A stretch of 64,000 bases of DNA, from positions 1-64,000 of the forward strand of contig NZ_CP068596.1 of NCBI RefSeq assembly GCF_016772475.1, given 5' to 3'. This DNA comes from Paenibacillus sonchi (lineage in GTDB: Bacteria; Bacillota; Bacilli; Paenibacillales; Paenibacillaceae). Shown here in pieces: positions 62,789-64,000 of this stretch. The notes below the pieces were generated by a model. It ran no database searches. It was not told where the DNA came from and worked only from the letters and a program-made list of their open reading frames with translations. The number at the start of each line of letters is the position of its first letter. Position 1 is the stretch's first letter. A program made the translations under genes and the position numbers.

Positions 62789-63388
62789 ATGATGAAGACA
62801 GTAATGAAAGTAACACTGGCAGCAACGATGATGTTCAGTTCCATATTGATTCAAGGAGCAGCAATTAATACAGTATCCGCAGCAGCCAGCCAGTCACAAC
62901 CCGTAATGACGGACAATCTAATCAAGTATGGTTTGAAGAAGGACGTAGAGCTCCCGGTTACCCTGACGGCCGGTGGTCTTAGTTATACGCTGGAGAAGAT
63001 TATGATCTATGATGGAAAATCGAAAGATGCCCAAGGGCTGATTAAGAAATATGGCTATGATCTGAATGGTTTTCAGTATTTTATTTGGACAAAAATCACG
63101 GTGGAGAATAAGAGTAAGAGTATCGTTCAACAAAATGCTAAAGATCTTAGAAGTAAGTGGAGAATGACTTTCGGGGATTTGTCGAAGGGAGAGCCATCGG
63201 CAGCTATGCCCGAAGCAAGTTACTACAAATCGAATAACAAAGAAGCTCTGTGGGATTGGAAGCTAAATCCTGGTGAAAAGCTGAGCACATACCAAGGATT
63301 TCGTTACACTGGGGAATTCAAGTGTCTGAACGTTCGCGTAGATAACAGTGGCCAATCCATCTCAAAATTCATCGTGGAATTAAAATAG
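62789..63388 (+). CDS. Secreted protein, unknown function
   Basis: 199 residues. Signal peptide MKVTLAATMMFSSILIQGAA with cleavage after VSAAA. The mature part is a beta-sandwich-like DUF4352-type fold (LPVTLTAGGLSYTLEKIMIY, FQYFIWTKITVENKSKSIVQ). The ATG at 62789 follows AAGGGAGAG. Such proteins of Bacillales are surface-exposed with unknown partner. Confidence 0.7.
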   Translation: MMKTVMKVTLAATMMFSSILIQGAAINTVSAAASQSQPVMTDNLIKYGLKKDVELPVTLTAGGLSYTLEKIMIYDGKSKDAQGLIKKYGYDLNGFQYFIWTKITVENKSKSIVQQNAKDLRSKWRMTFGDLSKGEPSAAMPEASYYKSNNKEALWDWKLNPGEKLSTYQGFRYTGEFKCLNVRVDNSGQSISKFIVELK

Positions 63389-63403
63389 GTAAGGGGATTG
63401 GCA

Positions 63404-64000
63404 GATGATAAAAAAAATTCCAATCATTACTTTTTTGGTTATAACTATTGTATTTTCTTTGGCACCCAACTTAAGTAGTGTGGCCCAAGCTGCAGATGTC
63501 AAGCAAGGAAGTGTTAGCATACCAGTGACGAATGGCTTAACCGGATCTGGTAACATTGCCAAAACATTTTACTTGGATCTACCGAGCGGGGTCACCGGCT
63601 CCGCTATTAAATCAGGGACACTTAAATACTCAGGAACCAACAGTGTTGTAGGTGGTATCGCCATCGAGAACGGGAAGATAAAACTTACACTGAAGGGGAC
63701 GGCAAAGGATGAAACGTTCTCTGTAGAGGGGAGGGACGGGAATCCGATGTACCCCTTCGTGACTAACCCTGGCAATTCTATCTGGCGATATGCAGACGGG
63801 AGACGCTGGCAAATTAATAACTATGATGAATACAGAGACGTCAATACATTCTATAATGCAGCTGCAACTGATTACAGTACACCCTCAACTAAACCGCCAA
63901 CAAAAACTGTAACCACTAAATCTATTACCATTGTACCGCCCAATTCGGCAACATGGTTTCGAAAGGATCAAACAGTGGTTCCATTTAGTTCTGTCATTCA
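63404..64000 (+). CDS. Secreted protein, cut by the window end
   Basis: At least 198 residues. Signal peptide IKKIPIITFLVITIVFSLAP, cleavage after AQAA. The mature part is beta-rich (GSVSIPVTNGLTGSGNIAKT, FYLDLPSGVTGSAIKSGTLK) with a Thr/Lys-rich linker. GGGGATTGGCAG precedes the ATG, 16 bp after the previous gene. The frame is open to base 64000. Confidence 0.7.

Noticed and set aside
1..64000. tRNA or rRNA genes and plasmid-borne resistance genes
   Set aside because: I saw no cloverleaf-like or rRNA-like sequence and no recognised resistance enzyme; a covariance-model search would be needed to exclude tRNAs fully.

Overview
The window looks like part of a large conjugative plasmid, or a plasmid-like integrative element, of a Paenibacillus-type Bacillales. 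The reasons are low to moderate GC, strong AGGAGG ribosome binding sites with frequent TTG/GTG starts, a Tcp/Con-type Gram-positive conjugation operon (TcpC, TcpD, TcpE, VirB4, VirB6 and CwlT-like), a ParM-type segregation pair, two replication-relaxation family proteins, and many small phage/plasmid hypotheticals. No rRNA, tRNA or chromosomal housekeeping gene was seen. Species assignment is inference.

Layout. 1-770 is the 3' part of a frameshifted IS1182-like transposase. 776-1717 is a YvrJ-like gene diverging from a two-gene split sigma factor (region-4 and region-2 proteins, SigO/RsoA style). 2.7-25.6 kb is an accessory block, mostly on the minus strand: a PP-loop PAPS-reductase-like protein, a D12 adenine methylase, DUF5983 and DUF6884 proteins, a CoiA-like protein, a frameshifted TGT-like (transglycosylase) gene, a RecF/SbcC-like ATPase with an in-frame amber codon, a DUF4258/YgiT-like toxin-antitoxin candidate, and many hypotheticals, often separated by terminators. 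Several genes here are broken by one small indel or stop. A plus-strand gene at 13.2-14.9 kb encodes a matrixin (MMP-like) protease with three near-identical 103-residue repeats.

Six loci (2.5, 10.1, 15, 26, 27.5 and 44.3 kb) carry arrays of a ~19-21 bp motif, GAAAATAAAGTATTAGACT. It closely resembles the TnsB-binding site of Tn7 and has the same end architecture: three spaced sites at the left, tandem sites at the right, and TGT/ACA termini. One copy (14988-15880) is a complete mini-element with a perfect 5-bp target duplication and a P-loop kinase as its only gene. All six face the same way. No transposase for them is in the window, so they look like non-autonomous Tn7-like elements on a mobile plasmid.

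28.4-40.8 kb (minus strand) is the conjugation operon. 41.4-43.4 kb (plus) encodes an actin-like ParM protein and its likely adaptor. 43.4-45.7 kb is non-coding with GC-rich ~65-bp repeats, a Tn7-like insertion and an AT-rich, palindrome-rich candidate origin or centromere. 45.7-49.6 kb has a MerR-like DNA-binding protein and a VirD4-type coupling protein. 49.6-50.7 kb has two regulators on the minus strand, one an unusual XRE plus LytTR-like fusion. 51.7-62.4 kb (plus) is a long operon for a Tad-like pilus: two TadZ-like proteins, a CpaB-like SAF protein, TadA, TadB, TadC, three short paralogous pilin-like peptides and two TadE/G-like pseudopilins, preceded by an S1-domain protein and a replication-relaxation protein. 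62.8-64 kb holds two secreted proteins, the last cut by the window edge. Closely related AT-rich palindromes lie in front of the conjugation operon, the coupling-protein gene and the Tad operon, suggesting shared control of transfer and pilus genes.
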